Shown here: piece by piece, positions 8,535 to 17,688 of the stretch
Layout of the letters: every line of letters begins with the position of its first letter
Numbering within the stretch: position 1 is the first letter of the stretch
Assembly (NCBI RefSeq): GCF_026262505.1
Contig: NC_067203.1
Coordinates: 2,666,001 to 2,730,000 of the forward strand
DNA from: Trichomonas vaginalis G3
Taxonomy: Eukaryota > Parabasalia > Trichomonadida > Trichomonadidae
Direction: 5' to 3'
Length of the DNA stretch: 64,000 nucleotides
Made by a program: the position numbers and the translations under genes
The notes under the pieces: generated by a model
What the model was told of the DNA's origin: nothing
Database searches by the model: none
The model's input: the letters and a program-made list of their open reading frames with translations, nothing else

Positions 8535-9337
8535 TTACTTACTAATAAAATTTCTTTGTTATGACACTTTCTCCGGTTTATAGGACCTCTCTCATATTCT
8601 ATCTTGTCATATCTAAACTCATAGTCATGTATGTCCTCTAACCATTTCATAACGGTTTCCAAACCACTTTTATCGGATGTAAAGTAAAAGCATGGATGGT
8701 TATGTATAACGTCTAAAGTTTCTAAAGAGTCTCTCAAAGTCCAGTCTACTTGGTATTGAAAATCCCATGTGTTATAGAACGGTGGGTCCACTATAAAGAA
8801 AACATTTTCCTTGTCTTTATATTTTTCATACAACTCTGTCCAATGACATCTCACAAACTCTATACCCTCAATATATTTTTCTATGTCCTCTTTGAAAACA
8901 TTTGTATAGTTAAGATATAAAACTTTTGACATAAGTGTTTCAATGTCATGAACTCTTATAGAACCACTATATAATAGTCTAGCAGATATACTATCCCAGT
9001 CTATATATTCTGCTTTTTTCAAAACCTCTCTCACAATATTTTTGTTATCTAATGGTATACGTTCCATCTTACCTATAGGTATCTTTTCTTTTAACTCTTT
9101 CAATATATTGTTTGTGTCTGGTATATGTTTGAGACGGTCCATATAGTTGTCGAAGTCATTGCATATAATCTTTGAGTCAGGAAATACGGTATGACATAAA
9201 TGGGATATATAGAAACTTCCACCGAACAAATCTACAAATGTTAGACCATTCGGTAGTTTCTTAAGTTCTCTCAATATAATATCTTTACATTTACTCTTAT
9301 TTCCAAAGAACGGTAACGGAGGTTTTGTAAAATTCAT
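8519..9337 (-). CDS. D12-class N6-adenine DNA methyltransferase (Dam-like)
   Basis: This 272-residue protein has the layout of D12/Dam methyltransferases. PFFGNKSK near residue 9 (motif X) starts it, VDLFGGS near 35 (motif I) binds S-adenosylmethionine, ICNDFDNYM lies near 58, and DPPF near 185 is motif IV (usually DPPY), the catalytic loop for transfer to adenine N6. The C-terminal part is Lys/Glu-rich. The start is ATG 9337. It is the only large Maverick gene here without a frameshift. N6-methyladenine is the reported main DNA methylation of Trichomonas vaginalis, and element-borne methyltransferases may contribute or may protect or mark element DNA; that link is inference. The Tyr-to-Phe change in motif IV is found in some active enzymes. 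Confidence 0.85.
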   Translation of the reverse strand: MNFTKPPLPFFGNKSKCKDIILRELKKLPNGLTFVDLFGGSFYISHLCHTVFPDSKIICNDFDNYMDRLKHIPDTNNILKELKEKIPIGKMERIPLDNKNIVREVLKKAEYIDWDSISARLLYSGSIRVHDIETLMSKVLYLNYTNVFKEDIEKYIEGIEFVRCHWTELYEKYKDKENVFFIVDPPFYNTWDFQYQVDWTLRDSLETLDVIHNHPCFYFTSDKSGLETVMKWLEDIHDYEFRYDKIEYERGPINRRKCHNKEILLVSKCGLK

Positions 9338-9368
9338 TTATATATAATAATAAAAATGTTTTTTTCCT

Positions 9369-9391
9369 GAAAAGTGACAGAAAAGTGACAA
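9369..9391 (+). promoter_or_regulatory. Tandem AAAAGTGACA motif at the right end of the Maverick
   Basis: GAAAAGTGACA occurs twice, 11 bp apart, between the methyltransferase start and the right inverted repeat. The same motif precedes the SHIPPO-type gene (29191) and RAD50 (60416-60425) in this window. Its reverse complement contains TCACT, which fits the trichomonad initiator consensus, so it may drive the methyltransferase on the minus strand. Confidence 0.35.
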
Positions 9392-9435
9392 AACATGAAA
9401 ACATATATAATTTGTGAAAAGCGACACATTATATA

Positions 9436-9567
9436 ATGTTTTCGACCCAGAAGAAGGCTTCTTCCCAGAAGCAATGGAGGAAGAAGAAGAGTCCTCCGAA
9501 TTCACACCAGAAGACTAACAATTTTCCGAATAAAAACTTCATTTATACTAAACATCTTCGGGGCTAG
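9436..9567 (+). other. Possible small ORF or gene remnant at the right Maverick end
   Basis: ATG 9436 opens a basic 43-residue frame (MFSTQKKASSQKQWRKKK) that ends inside the inverted repeat. In another frame the same DNA reads FDPEEGFFPEAMEEEEESSEFTPED and stops at about 9520, which looks more like the acidic tail of a lost gene. I cannot decide between them. Confidence 0.25.
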
Positions 9568-9612
9568 AGGGCACGAAGTGCCTGGAAGCCCCACTACCTT
9601 TTTTTTTTTTTT
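9543..9612 (-). repeat. Right terminal inverted repeat of the Maverick
   Basis: Reverse complement of 1430-1499 with two substitutions, ending in a T14 run that mirrors the A14 run on the left. The same internal GGCAC/GTGCC hairpin is present. Confidence 0.9.
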
Positions 9613-9618
9613 TAAATA
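9613..9618. repeat. Target-site duplication TAAATA, right copy
   Basis: Second copy of the six bases found at 1424-1429, immediately outside the right inverted repeat. Confidence 0.85.
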
Positions 9619-9830
9619 CTACGGTAGAGCATGAGAAAGTTAATTTTGTACTTGATGATTAATATCGAATCAATTTTGTTAAAAATTTCATCAATTGATT
9701 CACATGGTTTCAGGTGAAAGAGAATTTCGTATGTTTTTATAAAATCTTCGTAATTCTTTGAGGTGTTGGCATCTTTAAATGATGCTGATTGCTCTAATTT
9801 GGTTGACCCACCCTTCAAAGCTGAGCACAT
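9613..9830 (-). pseudogene. Ankyrin/DUF3447 gene, N-terminal piece upstream of the Maverick
   Basis: ATG 9830 opens a frame whose NYEDFIKTYEILFHLKPCESIDEI closely follows the N-terminus of the paralog at 14618-15739 (YLDFIKAFEKLF, NESVEDM). It runs in frame into the target site TAAATA. The rest of the gene is found across the element at 919-1429. The transposon split the gene within the first ~75 codons. Confidence 0.75.
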
Positions 9831-10056
9831 TGAATTTTATTGAGAATTTTTTTAATTTTAAAATTCAATAAAAAAATACCAAGTTGACAAAATTTTCTGA
9901 AAAAAATTTATGAATTCAAAATGCAAACAATTCATATAACATGAAATGTATTTCATCATCATCTCAAAATTGAATTGTTATTATCGAAATCTCACACAAT
10001 ATTGAAAATTCCAAAAAAAACTTCAAAAAAATTTCTTAATCAATGATAAATGTGAA

Positions 10057-10128
10057 TCGGTCATAGTGTAATGGTTATCATGTAAGATTGTCGTTCTTTT
10101 GATCCGGGTTCGATTCCCGGTGACCGAG
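10057..10128 (+). tRNA. tRNA-Asp (GTC)
   Basis: A cloverleaf can be drawn: acceptor TCGGTCA pairs with TGACCGA, the D-stem is GTG/CAT, the anticodon stem AAGA/TCTT carries loop TTGTCGT (anticodon GTC), and the T-stem CCGGG/CCCGG has loop TTCGATT. The first anticodon-stem pair is T-T. A run of T directly after the gene is the RNA polymerase III terminator. No intron. Confidence 0.93.
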
Positions 10129-10139
10129 CTTTTTTTTTC
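10129..10139 (+). terminator. Pol III terminator of tRNA-Asp
   Basis: A run of nine T immediately downstream of the tRNA. Confidence 0.8.
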
Positions 10140-10286
10140 TCATTTTTCATTCAGCATACATTTTTTTATTGAGATATTGAACTTGCCTTTTCTCTATGAA
10201 TTCTAGAACATTGAAGAAAACTAAGAAGAATGCAGATAAAAATAATGAAATATACAGTCAAAAAAATCTATTTAATATATAAAATT

Positions 10287-11342
10287 CTATACTGAGTTCT
10301 TAACTTCAAGTCTAAGTCTGCTCATTGACTTAGACTCTTTGCTTCTAACAGGTTTGTTCTTCTTACGGTTTTCTTTAGAAACTTTTGCCATAATCTTCTT
10401 ATCTTCGTCTTCGTTTTCATCTTCTTCCTCTTCTTGTGGCTTTCCTTTACCGATAATGTCAACAGGGACAATATCATCTTTGAACTCAGCGAAAGTTGGG
10501 AGATGTTCAACGGTAATATCCATTCTGTTATGGAAGAATTCGCGAAGCTCGTTGAGATCGTGGTTAAACTTCTCTTCGGCTTCAGGATCTGTATATCTAA
10601 GGCATTGTGGGAAGTCGATGATGCAAATAGAAAGATCATCTTTAACGATGATGTTAAATTGAGTTAAATCGGCATGAACAATACCGATCTTGAGAAGATT
10701 AACTGTTGTATCAATGATTTCGTTGAATACTTTTTCTGGATCTTCTAATTTTTGAACATTGTTAAGGAGTGTGCCATCAATATGTGACATAACAACACAA
10801 TGACGGTTGTGGTCAATAGCTTGTGGAACTGGGAAGCCTAAATGAGCTAATCCTTGCATATTCAAAAATTCACGTTGAGCAGAAAGACGTGATAAGTAAA
10901 GCCAACTGCTTGTATGCTTACCTGATAGATATTCACGTGTATCTTTGGCTTTGCGGAAAGAGACACGACCAATACGATGGAATTTGATAATTACTGGCTT
11001 TCCTTCATTATCATAAGCAACATATACATCAGCTTCTTTACCTTGACCAACGAGAGGTCCAATATTCGAAAGTGTATTTCTTTTGACAAGTGCGTGAAGT
11101 GCGAGAAAATCATATCCTTGTTTTGTAAGTTGGTAACCATCGTATGGTTTTCCTTGATGTGAAATGAGTTTATGTCTGAGTAGATAGTCAATATCATGAT
11201 GAATTGTACCGCGAAGGCCTGCAATTGAGGCAATTAACTCACCTGCAACAAGTTCGTGATTACGTTGACCTAATTCAACAGCTGTCAAAACTCTCCATAC
11301 ATCTTCTTCAATATACTTTAATAATGTCGCGTCTAAAGACAT
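10287..11342 (-). CDS. RIO2: RIO2-type atypical protein kinase, ribosome biogenesis
   Basis: The 351-residue protein has an N-terminal winged-helix domain (about residues 8-85). The RIO kinase domain follows: glycine-containing GQGKEADVY near 98, VIIKFHRIGRVSFR near 118, the hinge VVMSHIDG near 183, the catalytic loop IVHADLTQFNII near 222 and the metal-binding IIDFPQ near 243 (IDFPQ is diagnostic of RIO2). The C-terminus is acidic then basic. RIO2 acts in late 40S subunit maturation, first in the nucleus and then in the cytoplasm. I chose ATG 11342 (MSLDATLL), the usual RIO2 beginning; an upstream in-frame GTG is unlikely in a eukaryote. TCACA at 11367-11371 (minus strand) fits the trichomonad initiator about 27 bases upstream. 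Confidence 0.95.
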   Translation of the reverse strand: MSLDATLLKYIEEDVWRVLTAVELGQRNHELVAGELIASIAGLRGTIHHDIDYLLRHKLISHQGKPYDGYQLTKQGYDFLALHALVKRNTLSNIGPLVGQGKEADVYVAYDNEGKPVIIKFHRIGRVSFRKAKDTREYLSGKHTSSWLYLSRLSAQREFLNMQGLAHLGFPVPQAIDHNRHCVVMSHIDGTLLNNVQKLEDPEKVFNEIIDTTVNLLKIGIVHADLTQFNIIVKDDLSICIIDFPQCLRYTDPEAEEKFNHDLNELREFFHNRMDITVEHLPTFAEFKDDIVPVDIIGKGKPQEEEEDENEDEDKKIMAKVSKENRKKNKPVRSKESKSMSRLRLEVKNSV

Positions 11343-11510
11343 CAAAAATTTTTGTCTCACAAATTTTGTGAATAGAATTTTGGCCTATTTCATTTTCATC
11401 ACCTTTGATAAAGTTTTACGGATTGATCTAAAATAAAAATGTGAATCAAAATAAAAAAGTGAAATTAAAATGTAAATAATATATATTTATTTTATTTTAT
11501 TTTATCAAAA

Positions 11511-11584
11511 GCTTTCCTAGCTCAACAGGATAGAGCTTTGGACTTTTAATCCAAGGGTTTGGGGTTCGAGTCCCCAGGATAGCG
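11511..11584 (+). tRNA. tRNA-Lys (TTT)
   Basis: The acceptor stem GCTTTCC/GGATAGC has one T-T mismatch at pair 4. The D-arm is GCTC/GAGC, the anticodon arm TTGGA-CTTTTAA-TCCAA has anticodon TTT, and the T-arm is TGGGG/CCCCA with loop TTCGAGT. A run of six T follows. No intron. Confidence 0.92.
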
Positions 11585-11590
11585 TTTTTT
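11585..11590 (+). terminator. Pol III terminator of tRNA-Lys
   Basis: TTTTTT directly after the tRNA-Lys gene. Confidence 0.75.
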
Positions 11591-11778
11591 AAATATTTTT
11601 TTTGCCCTGGATTTTTAAAGGAAACATCAAAGTAACCAATGAGTTACAAGTGTACAATAAAAGTGAATATTTGTATAAATTCTTAGGAGTATTCAAAAAT
11701 GCATTTTCACCATTTATTTAGTAATAAACAATTTATAGTAGTAGCGTAAAAATATAATTGGAAAACAAAAATTTAATA

Positions 11779-14605
11779 AACTAAGAATTTGACGATATCA
11801 GTTGACCTTCTTTTAGTAGCGATTGTAAGTGGACATTTATTAAATGAAAATATATTTCATTAATTAATAAATGATATTAAATCAAAGAGAATACCATATA
11901 ATATTGATTGATATTAATTGAAATAGAGTAAGTTTAGCATTAACATCAGCACCATGTTCAACTAAGAATTTGACGATATCGATTGACTTTTCTTTAATAG
12001 CGATTATAAGTGGACATTCATTAACTGAAAATATATTTCATTAAACAATAATAGATATTAAATCAAAGAGAATCCACTATAACAATGATTGATATTAAAT
12101 CAAAGAGAATATCATATAACAATGATTGATATTGAATCAAAGAGAATTCTATATTAGAATGGTTGATATTGAATCAAAGAGAATATCATATAACAATGAT
12201 TGATATTGAATCAAAGAGAATTCTATATTAGAATGGTTGATATTGAATCAAAGAGAATATCATATAACAATGATTGATATTGAATCAAAAAGAATTCTAT
12301 ATTATAATGATTGATATTGAATCAAGGAGAATCCAATATAACAATAATTGATATTGAATCAAAGAGAATTCTATATTAGAATGGTTGATATTGAATCAAA
12401 GAGAATATAATATAACAGTAATTGATATTGAATCAAAAAGAATTCTATATTATAATGATTGATATTGAATCAAGGAGAATTCTATATAACAATAATTGAT
12501 ATTGAATCAAAGAGAATATAATATAACAGTAATTGATATTGAATCAAAAAGAATTCTATATTATAATGATTGATATTGAATCAAGGAGAATCCAATATAA
12601 CAATAATTGATATTGAATCAAAGAGAATTCTATATTAGAATGGTTGATATTGAATCAAAGAGAATATAATATAACAGTAATTGATATTGAATCAAAAAGA
12701 ATTCTATATTATAATGATTGATATTGAATCAAGGAGAATTCTATATAACAATAATTGATATTGAATCAAAGAGAATATAATATAACAGTAATTGATATTG
12801 AATCAAGGAGAATTCTATATTATAATGATTGATATTGAATCAAAGAGAATCCAATATAACAATAATTGATATTGAATCAAAGAGAATTCTATATTAGAAT
12901 GGTTGATATTGAATCAAAGAGAATATAATATAACAGTAATTGATATTGAATCAAAAAGAATTCTATATTATAATGATTGATATTGAATCAAGGAGAATTC
13001 TATATAACAATAATTGATATTGAATCAAAGAGAATATAATATAACAGTAATTGATATTGAATCAAGGAGAATTCTATATTATAATGATTGATATTGAATC
13101 AAAGAGAATCCAATATAACAATAATTGATATTAAATCAAAGAGAATATCATATAACAATGATTGAAATTGAATAAAAAAGTATTCCATATTAGAATGATT
13201 GATATTGAATCAAAAAGAATGCTATTAAATAGTAATAGATATGAAATTAAAGAAAATATCAAAAAATAATGATTGATATCAATTCAAATAAAATTACACA
13301 AAATAATGATTGAATTTAAATGAAATAGAATAAGTTTAACATTAACATCAGCACCATGTTCAACTAAGAATTTGACGATATCGATTGACCTTTCTTTAAT
13401 AGCGATTGAAAGTGGACATTTATTAATTGAAAATATATTTCATTAAACAATAATAGATATTAAATCAAAGAGAATCCACTATAACAATGATTGACATTAA
13501 ATCAAAGAGAATTACATTTAATGAAGATTAATGTTAATTCAAAGATAATATAATATAACAATGATTGATATTAATATAGAAGAGAATTTTATATTATAAT
13601 GAATGATATTGAATCAAAGATAATCCAATATAACAATGAATGATATTAAATCAAAGAGAACTCTACAAAATGATGATTAATATTAAATCAAAGAGAATTA
13701 AATATTGGAATGATTGAAATTAAATCAAAGAGAATGCCATATTATAATGATTGATATTAAATCAAAGAGAATGCCATATTATAATGATTGATATTAAATC
13801 AAAGAGAATGCCATATTATAATGATTGATATTAAATAAAAGAATATACCATATGATATTGATTGATATACAATCAAAGAGAATGTCATTAAATCGTAATA
13901 GATATGAAATTAAAGAGAATAAGATATTAGAATGATTTATATTAAATCAAAGAGAATACCATATAATATTGATTGATATTAATTGAAATAGAGTAAGTTT
14001 AGCATTAACATCAGCACCATGTTCAACTAAGAATTTGACGATATCGATTGACTTTTCTTTAATAGCGATTATAAGTGGACATTCATTAACTGAAAATATA
14101 TTTCATTAAACAATAATAGATATTAAATCAAAGAGAATCCACTATAACAATGATTGATATTAAATCAAAGAGAATATCATATAACAATAATTGATATTGA
14201 ATCGAAAAAAATTCCATATTAGGATGATTGACATTGAATCAAGGAGAATTAAATATTGGAATGATTGATATTGATTCGAAAAGAATTTGATATTAGAATG
14301 GTTGATAATAAATCAAAAAGAATTTGGTATTATGATGATTGATGTTAATATAGAAGAGAATTTTATATTATAATGAATGACATTGAATCAATGAGAATTC
14401 GATATTAGAATGATTAATATTAAATCAAAGGGAATCTTATTAAATAAATATTGATATTAAATCAAAGGGAATACCATATAATATTAATTGATATTAAATG
14501 AAAAAGAGTAAGTTTAACATTAACATCAGCACCATTTTCAACAAAAAATCTGAAAACATCAGTTGAATTTTCTCTAATAGCAAGAATAAATGGATTTTCA
14601 TAAAA
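11779..14605 (-). pseudogene. Five ankyrin-module fragments interspersed in the satellite
   Basis: Nearly identical pieces at about 11779-11865, 11927-12045, 13329-13445, 13990-14110 and 14509-14605 read on the minus strand as one ankyrin repeat: NECPLIIAIKEKS, then IDIVKFLVEHGADVN, followed by KLTLF. Each ends at the same point, where a satellite block begins. They look like copies of a single ankyrin repeat amplified together with flanking satellite from the tail of an ankyrin gene. None forms an open gene. Confidence 0.75.
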
Positions 14606-14640
14606 CAATGATTGATATCAAATCAAAGAGAATTTGATAT
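11870..14640. repeat. 37-bp satellite array with a 259-bp higher-order period
   Basis: The basic unit is about 37 bp with the conserved core TTGATATTRAATCAAAGAGAAT followed by a variable A/T stretch ending ATAATGA or ACAATAA. Between about 12320 and 13130 a seven-unit block (7 x 37 = 259 bp) repeats: units containing GAGAATCCAATATAAC lie near 12330, 12588, 12846 and 13106. The array is broken by ankyrin-coding fragments (separate entry). The unit length is not a multiple of three and every frame has stops, so the array is non-coding. It is continuous with the 3' end of the ankyrin gene at 14618. Confidence 0.9.
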
Positions 14641-15739
14641 TAGAATGATTAATTTTATTTCGAGAAAGTTCATTATTAACTTCAACCCCATGTGAAATAA
14701 GGATTTTTACTGCATCTAAGTTATTATTCATTGCTGCATAGTGGAGTGCAGTCATCGAATACATATCATGGTGATTGACATCAATTTTGATGGTTGAGTT
14801 AAATAAAAATTTGACAATATCAGAATTTGGTGACATGCATGCATAATGTAGAATGTTTCTGTTCTCGAGATCAGTTTTATCCGTTATTTTTTCGTTTTTG
14901 ATAATATCTATAGTTTGAGGAAATGCAGCACACCATGGAAGAATCAAGTCTTTTGCATTCTCGTAAAGTAGAAATACAGCTTTCAGGTTTTGGTATTTAA
15001 TAATATCTTGGTAAATTGCTGTTCTTGTTACGTAATCGCGTTCGAAATCATTATAAGTAAAAAAATTTCTTTCTAAACCGAATTCAAGCATGGAATTGTT
15101 ATGAGAACATACAATGTCTCGGAGACAATCTTTATCCATTAGATATTTCTTTAAACATTCGTTGATAATGTCTGTATTTCTACCAATTAATGAATATCGA
15201 AGGCATTCTTTTGATATTGTATATTTTTGGTTTGAAATTAAGAAAAAGAAAATGTTTACAGATCCAAAATATGCGCATGTTTCAATTAATGATAAATTGA
15301 GGTTCTCTTGCTTACCCCTATAATAATATGATAAATTGATTCTATCACTTTTAATTTGTATATTGTTCAAAATAGGAATTTTAAAAAATTTATCTTTAAT
15401 TTTATTTTGAGAAATATAATCCTTGAATTTATCAATGTGATCATGCATAACAGTAAATTCAATTGAATCCTCAGATGGAAATCTTAGATCCGAAAGATCA
15501 TTAATTTCCATTCCGATATTCTTCAATATCTTGGCATAGTTATCACATGAAGCATAGTTGTATTGAAGTGCTTTGATAATTATTTGCGCAAGCTGTTTTT
15601 TGGTAAGTTGATACTTCAATATCAAAACGTTTGTGATAATATTGCACATATCTTCAACGGACTCATTAGATTTTATAATAAAAAGCTTTTCAAATGCTTT
15701 AATAAAATCTAAATATGGCGTTGCATAGTCAGTGCTCAT
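14618..15739 (-). CDS. Ankyrin/DUF3447 protein whose 3' end lies in satellite
   Basis: I chose ATG 15739 (MSTDYATPYLDF) because the frame upstream only offers GTG. The 373-residue protein has the DUF3447-type N-terminal region: ACAYFGSVNIFFFLISN near residue 178, then CLRYSLIGRNTDIINECL. Ankyrin repeats follow from about residue 290 (RNILHYACMSPNSDIVKFLF, MTALHYAAMNNNLDAVKILISHGVEVN). The last ~15 residues (INHSNIKFSLI) are translated from satellite, so the C-terminus was truncated or replaced. This family is greatly expanded in trichomonads; molecular function is unknown and protein-protein binding is likely. A five-codon upstream ORF begins at 15763 on the minus strand. Confidence 0.8.
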   Translation of the reverse strand: MSTDYATPYLDFIKAFEKLFIIKSNESVEDMCNIITNVLILKYQLTKKQLAQIIIKALQYNYASCDNYAKILKNIGMEINDLSDLRFPSEDSIEFTVMHDHIDKFKDYISQNKIKDKFFKIPILNNIQIKSDRINLSYYYRGKQENLNLSLIETCAYFGSVNIFFFLISNQKYTISKECLRYSLIGRNTDIINECLKKYLMDKDCLRDIVCSHNNSMLEFGLERNFFTYNDFERDYVTRTAIYQDIIKYQNLKAVFLLYENAKDLILPWCAAFPQTIDIIKNEKITDKTDLENRNILHYACMSPNSDIVKFLFNSTIKIDVNHHDMYSMTALHYAAMNNNLDAVKILISHGVEVNNELSRNKINHSNIKFSLI

Positions 15740-15927
15740 TTTTTTTATAGGAAGAGACACATTTTAACCTTAAAATTAAAAATATCTAAGGCTTTTTTTA
15801 AAAATGAGCAATCAATGGGACAATTGATTGTTTACGTTCATTCAAAAAGTCGAATCTGCCATATGCAATTTACAAACCAAAATATTTGACATTGTAAAGT
15901 TTGTTTGTTATTTCAATAAAAAAAAAC

Positions 15928-16413
15928 ATGTTTGTTCCTTCTTGGCTTAGAACGATATTATTTGTTCCTCTTTTCATTTTCCTGGGTGTACTAGCTTGGG
16001 ATTATGTAGATGATACCCCTGTTTGCCCAATTAGACTCGTTGAACCTATCAGCTTATATATTGTTCAACATTATCTGACCGGCGAAGGTCTTTACTCAAA
16101 TGCCAGATCTATTAGAGATGCAGTCATTATTTCTCCTGATTATGGTCAATTATTTTTAACAACTTCTGCATCAGATACAAAGAAAACACAAATTTACATA
16201 ATTTTGTCTCTCGGATCACTAATTGCATTGGCATTTCTTGCTATTCCAACACAAGTCAATAGTGTAATTGGAAATTTCATCATGATTTTAGTTACTACAG
16301 CATTTGTTTTGAATTCAATCCAAGTTAGAAACAAACAACTAGAAGATTTACTTTGGCCTGTCTACTTAAACTTTATTTCAGCCATTGTCGGTATGTTTGC
16401 AGCTATTCTTTAA
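15928..16413 (+). CDS. Four-TM membrane protein of unknown function
   Basis: The 161-residue protein from ATG 15928 has hydrophobic segments at about residues 9-27, 92-110, 116-134 and 143-161. A polar, probably lumenal or extracellular region of ~60 residues (PVCPIRLVEP to SASDTKKTQ) lies between TM1 and TM2. It ends within the last membrane segment. The family is not recognised. The short AT-rich leader contains TCAAT about 13 bases before the ATG. Divergent from the ankyrin gene at 14618-15739, with about 190 bp between the starts. Confidence 0.65.
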   Translation: MFVPSWLRTILFVPLFIFLGVLAWDYVDDTPVCPIRLVEPISLYIVQHYLTGEGLYSNARSIRDAVIISPDYGQLFLTTSASDTKKTQIYIILSLGSLIALAFLAIPTQVNSVIGNFIMILVTTAFVLNSIQVRNKQLEDLLWPVYLNFISAIVGMFAAIL

Positions 16414-16980
16414 ATTATATATTATAAAATTCAACTTATTTGCTAATTTATACAATTTGAACGAACAGTTGCAGGTAATTGTGCTTGTAAATAAATGTAA
16501 TTTCATAAACACTTTTTTTTAATTTCTGAGATCTAATGTAATAACACAGAAAGGATTCAAGCTTGGAACGCCATGGTAATTGTTTATTTGCGTAATATTG
16601 CTGAAATTACATTTTGTATTGGAAAATGAAAAAAAGAGCATAAATATCTTAAAAAGAACCTTATTTCTTTTTGTTCTAACTAAATTTACTAGATTTAATG
16701 CTAATATTGGAAACTTGAAGATTTTTCATCAATTCTTTGAGATTAAATCATGCTTTTACATGAGTTACGCTGATGTTCTTCATGATAGCTCGAATTTTAG
16801 ACAAATTATTATAGCTTAGTTCATTTTGATTTTCGGAGTTTCAAATTTGCTTAAAAAACAATATAATTCGGCATCAATCATATGGCAAGATATTATCTCC
16901 ATCAAGAGGTTAAATCAAATATTAATTAATATTAGAACTTTTTTTTCGCTCAACTTTGTCATAAAAATTAGTATAAAAAA
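16414..16980. other. Intergenic, AT-rich
   Basis: 567 bp with no convincing ORF, tRNA or repeat. A TCATA initiator-like site at 16959-16963 lies 20 bases before the next gene. Confidence 0.6.
16959..16963 (+). promoter_or_regulatory. Initiator-like TCATA
   Basis: Matches the trichomonad initiator TCA-Py-(A/T), with the A about 20 bases before ATG 16981. Confidence 0.5.
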
Positions 16981-17688
16981 ATGAATCGTTCAAGAATTTC
17001 AACTCCAACAAAGAGTCCTAAGAGTCCAAAGCCTGTTGAAGATGTTGAAGAAGAGTTTTGTAAGAGATCTCTTCAACTTTTGACAGCTTATTATGAACCT
17101 CTTGCAATTTCAGAAATTATTAATTTTCCTCCTGTTGAAGGAATTGAAGAACCTCAACCGGAAAAGCCAATGATTTTTAATTCGTCAGTTACTGAGCTCC
17201 GACTAAAAAGAACACTCGAAAATGAACAAAACTTATATCAAGATCTTAACGAAAAATACAATAAACGAATTGAAGAACTCCAATCAATGATTAAAAACTC
17301 TCAAATGAATCTTGATGACGTTTTTCAAGCAGAACCAGTTGATCGCCCTTCAAAACCGTTATATATGGCAAATGAAGAAAAAGATCTTGAAGAAGCAGAG
17401 CGCTTGAAACGTAGAAACATGAAAACTCTTGACGTTCTCAAGACAGAACCACAAATGAAAGAAAGATTAACTGAATCCGAAAAGCGCGGCAAAGAACGTG
17501 CTGCCAAACGTGTTCTTAGAATGAGTAACATTGATGTTAATAACATGAAATCTCCTTCAAGAATGGATCCTGTTCCTGTCAGACCAAGGAAATACGAACC
17601 AGAAGGTGGCTATCCTGTACTTAGAAATAAAGGAAAGGTTACACCAGAAAAGAAGAAAGTACTTTACTATCAAACTGAAGAAGATTAA
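16981..17688 (+). CDS. Coiled-coil hypothetical protein
   Basis: 235 residues from ATG 16981. A Ser/Pro/Lys-rich start (TPTKSPKSPKP) is followed by a helical, Glu/Lys-rich middle: a probable coiled coil at about residues 78-105 and a second charged helix at about 128-180. The C-terminus is basic and Pro-containing (RKYEPEGGYPVLRNKGKVTPEKKK). There is no signal peptide or membrane segment. The SP/TP motifs could be phosphorylation sites. Family not recognised; the composition would suit a cytoskeletal or flagellar-base protein, which is only a guess. Confidence 0.65.
   Translation: MNRSRISTPTKSPKSPKPVEDVEEEFCKRSLQLLTAYYEPLAISEIINFPPVEGIEEPQPEKPMIFNSSVTELRLKRTLENEQNLYQDLNEKYNKRIEELQSMIKNSQMNLDDVFQAEPVDRPSKPLYMANEEKDLEEAERLKRRNMKTLDVLKTEPQMKERLTESEKRGKERAAKRVLRMSNIDVNNMKSPSRMDPVPVRPRKYEPEGGYPVLRNKGKVTPEKKKVLYYQTEED

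Larger units (their letters stand above)
1430..9612. mobile_element. Maverick/Polinton-type DNA transposon, 8.18 kb, decayed
   Basis: The element is bounded by 70-bp terminal inverted repeats with a 6-bp duplicated target. It encodes, left to right: a coiled-coil/Gln-rich protein (+), a glycine-led amphipathic peptide (-), an integrase (+), a phage-like tail-fibre/collar protein (-), a penton-like protein (+), a second amphipathic peptide (-), a basic Met/Asn/Gln-rich protein (-), a short membrane protein (-) and a D12 adenine methyltransferase (-). A c-type integrase with small capsid-like genes is the Maverick signature. Protein-primed polymerase B, major capsid protein, packaging ATPase and protease are not seen. 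The element is shorter than typical trichomonad Mavericks, but a 100-N gap of possibly unknown true size lies at 3662-3761. Most genes carry frameshifts, so it is probably inactive; draft-sequence errors could account for some of them. Confidence 0.88.

Noticed and set aside
10339..10667. Plus-strand ORFs opposite the RIO2 gene
   Set aside because: They are antisense shadows of the RIO2 acidic tail and kinase domain with no independent features.
11870..14640. Regular ~37-bp repeats suggesting a CRISPR array
   Set aside because: Units are directly adjacent without unique spacers, vary internally, form a 259-bp super-period, and lie in eukaryotic DNA with no cas genes.
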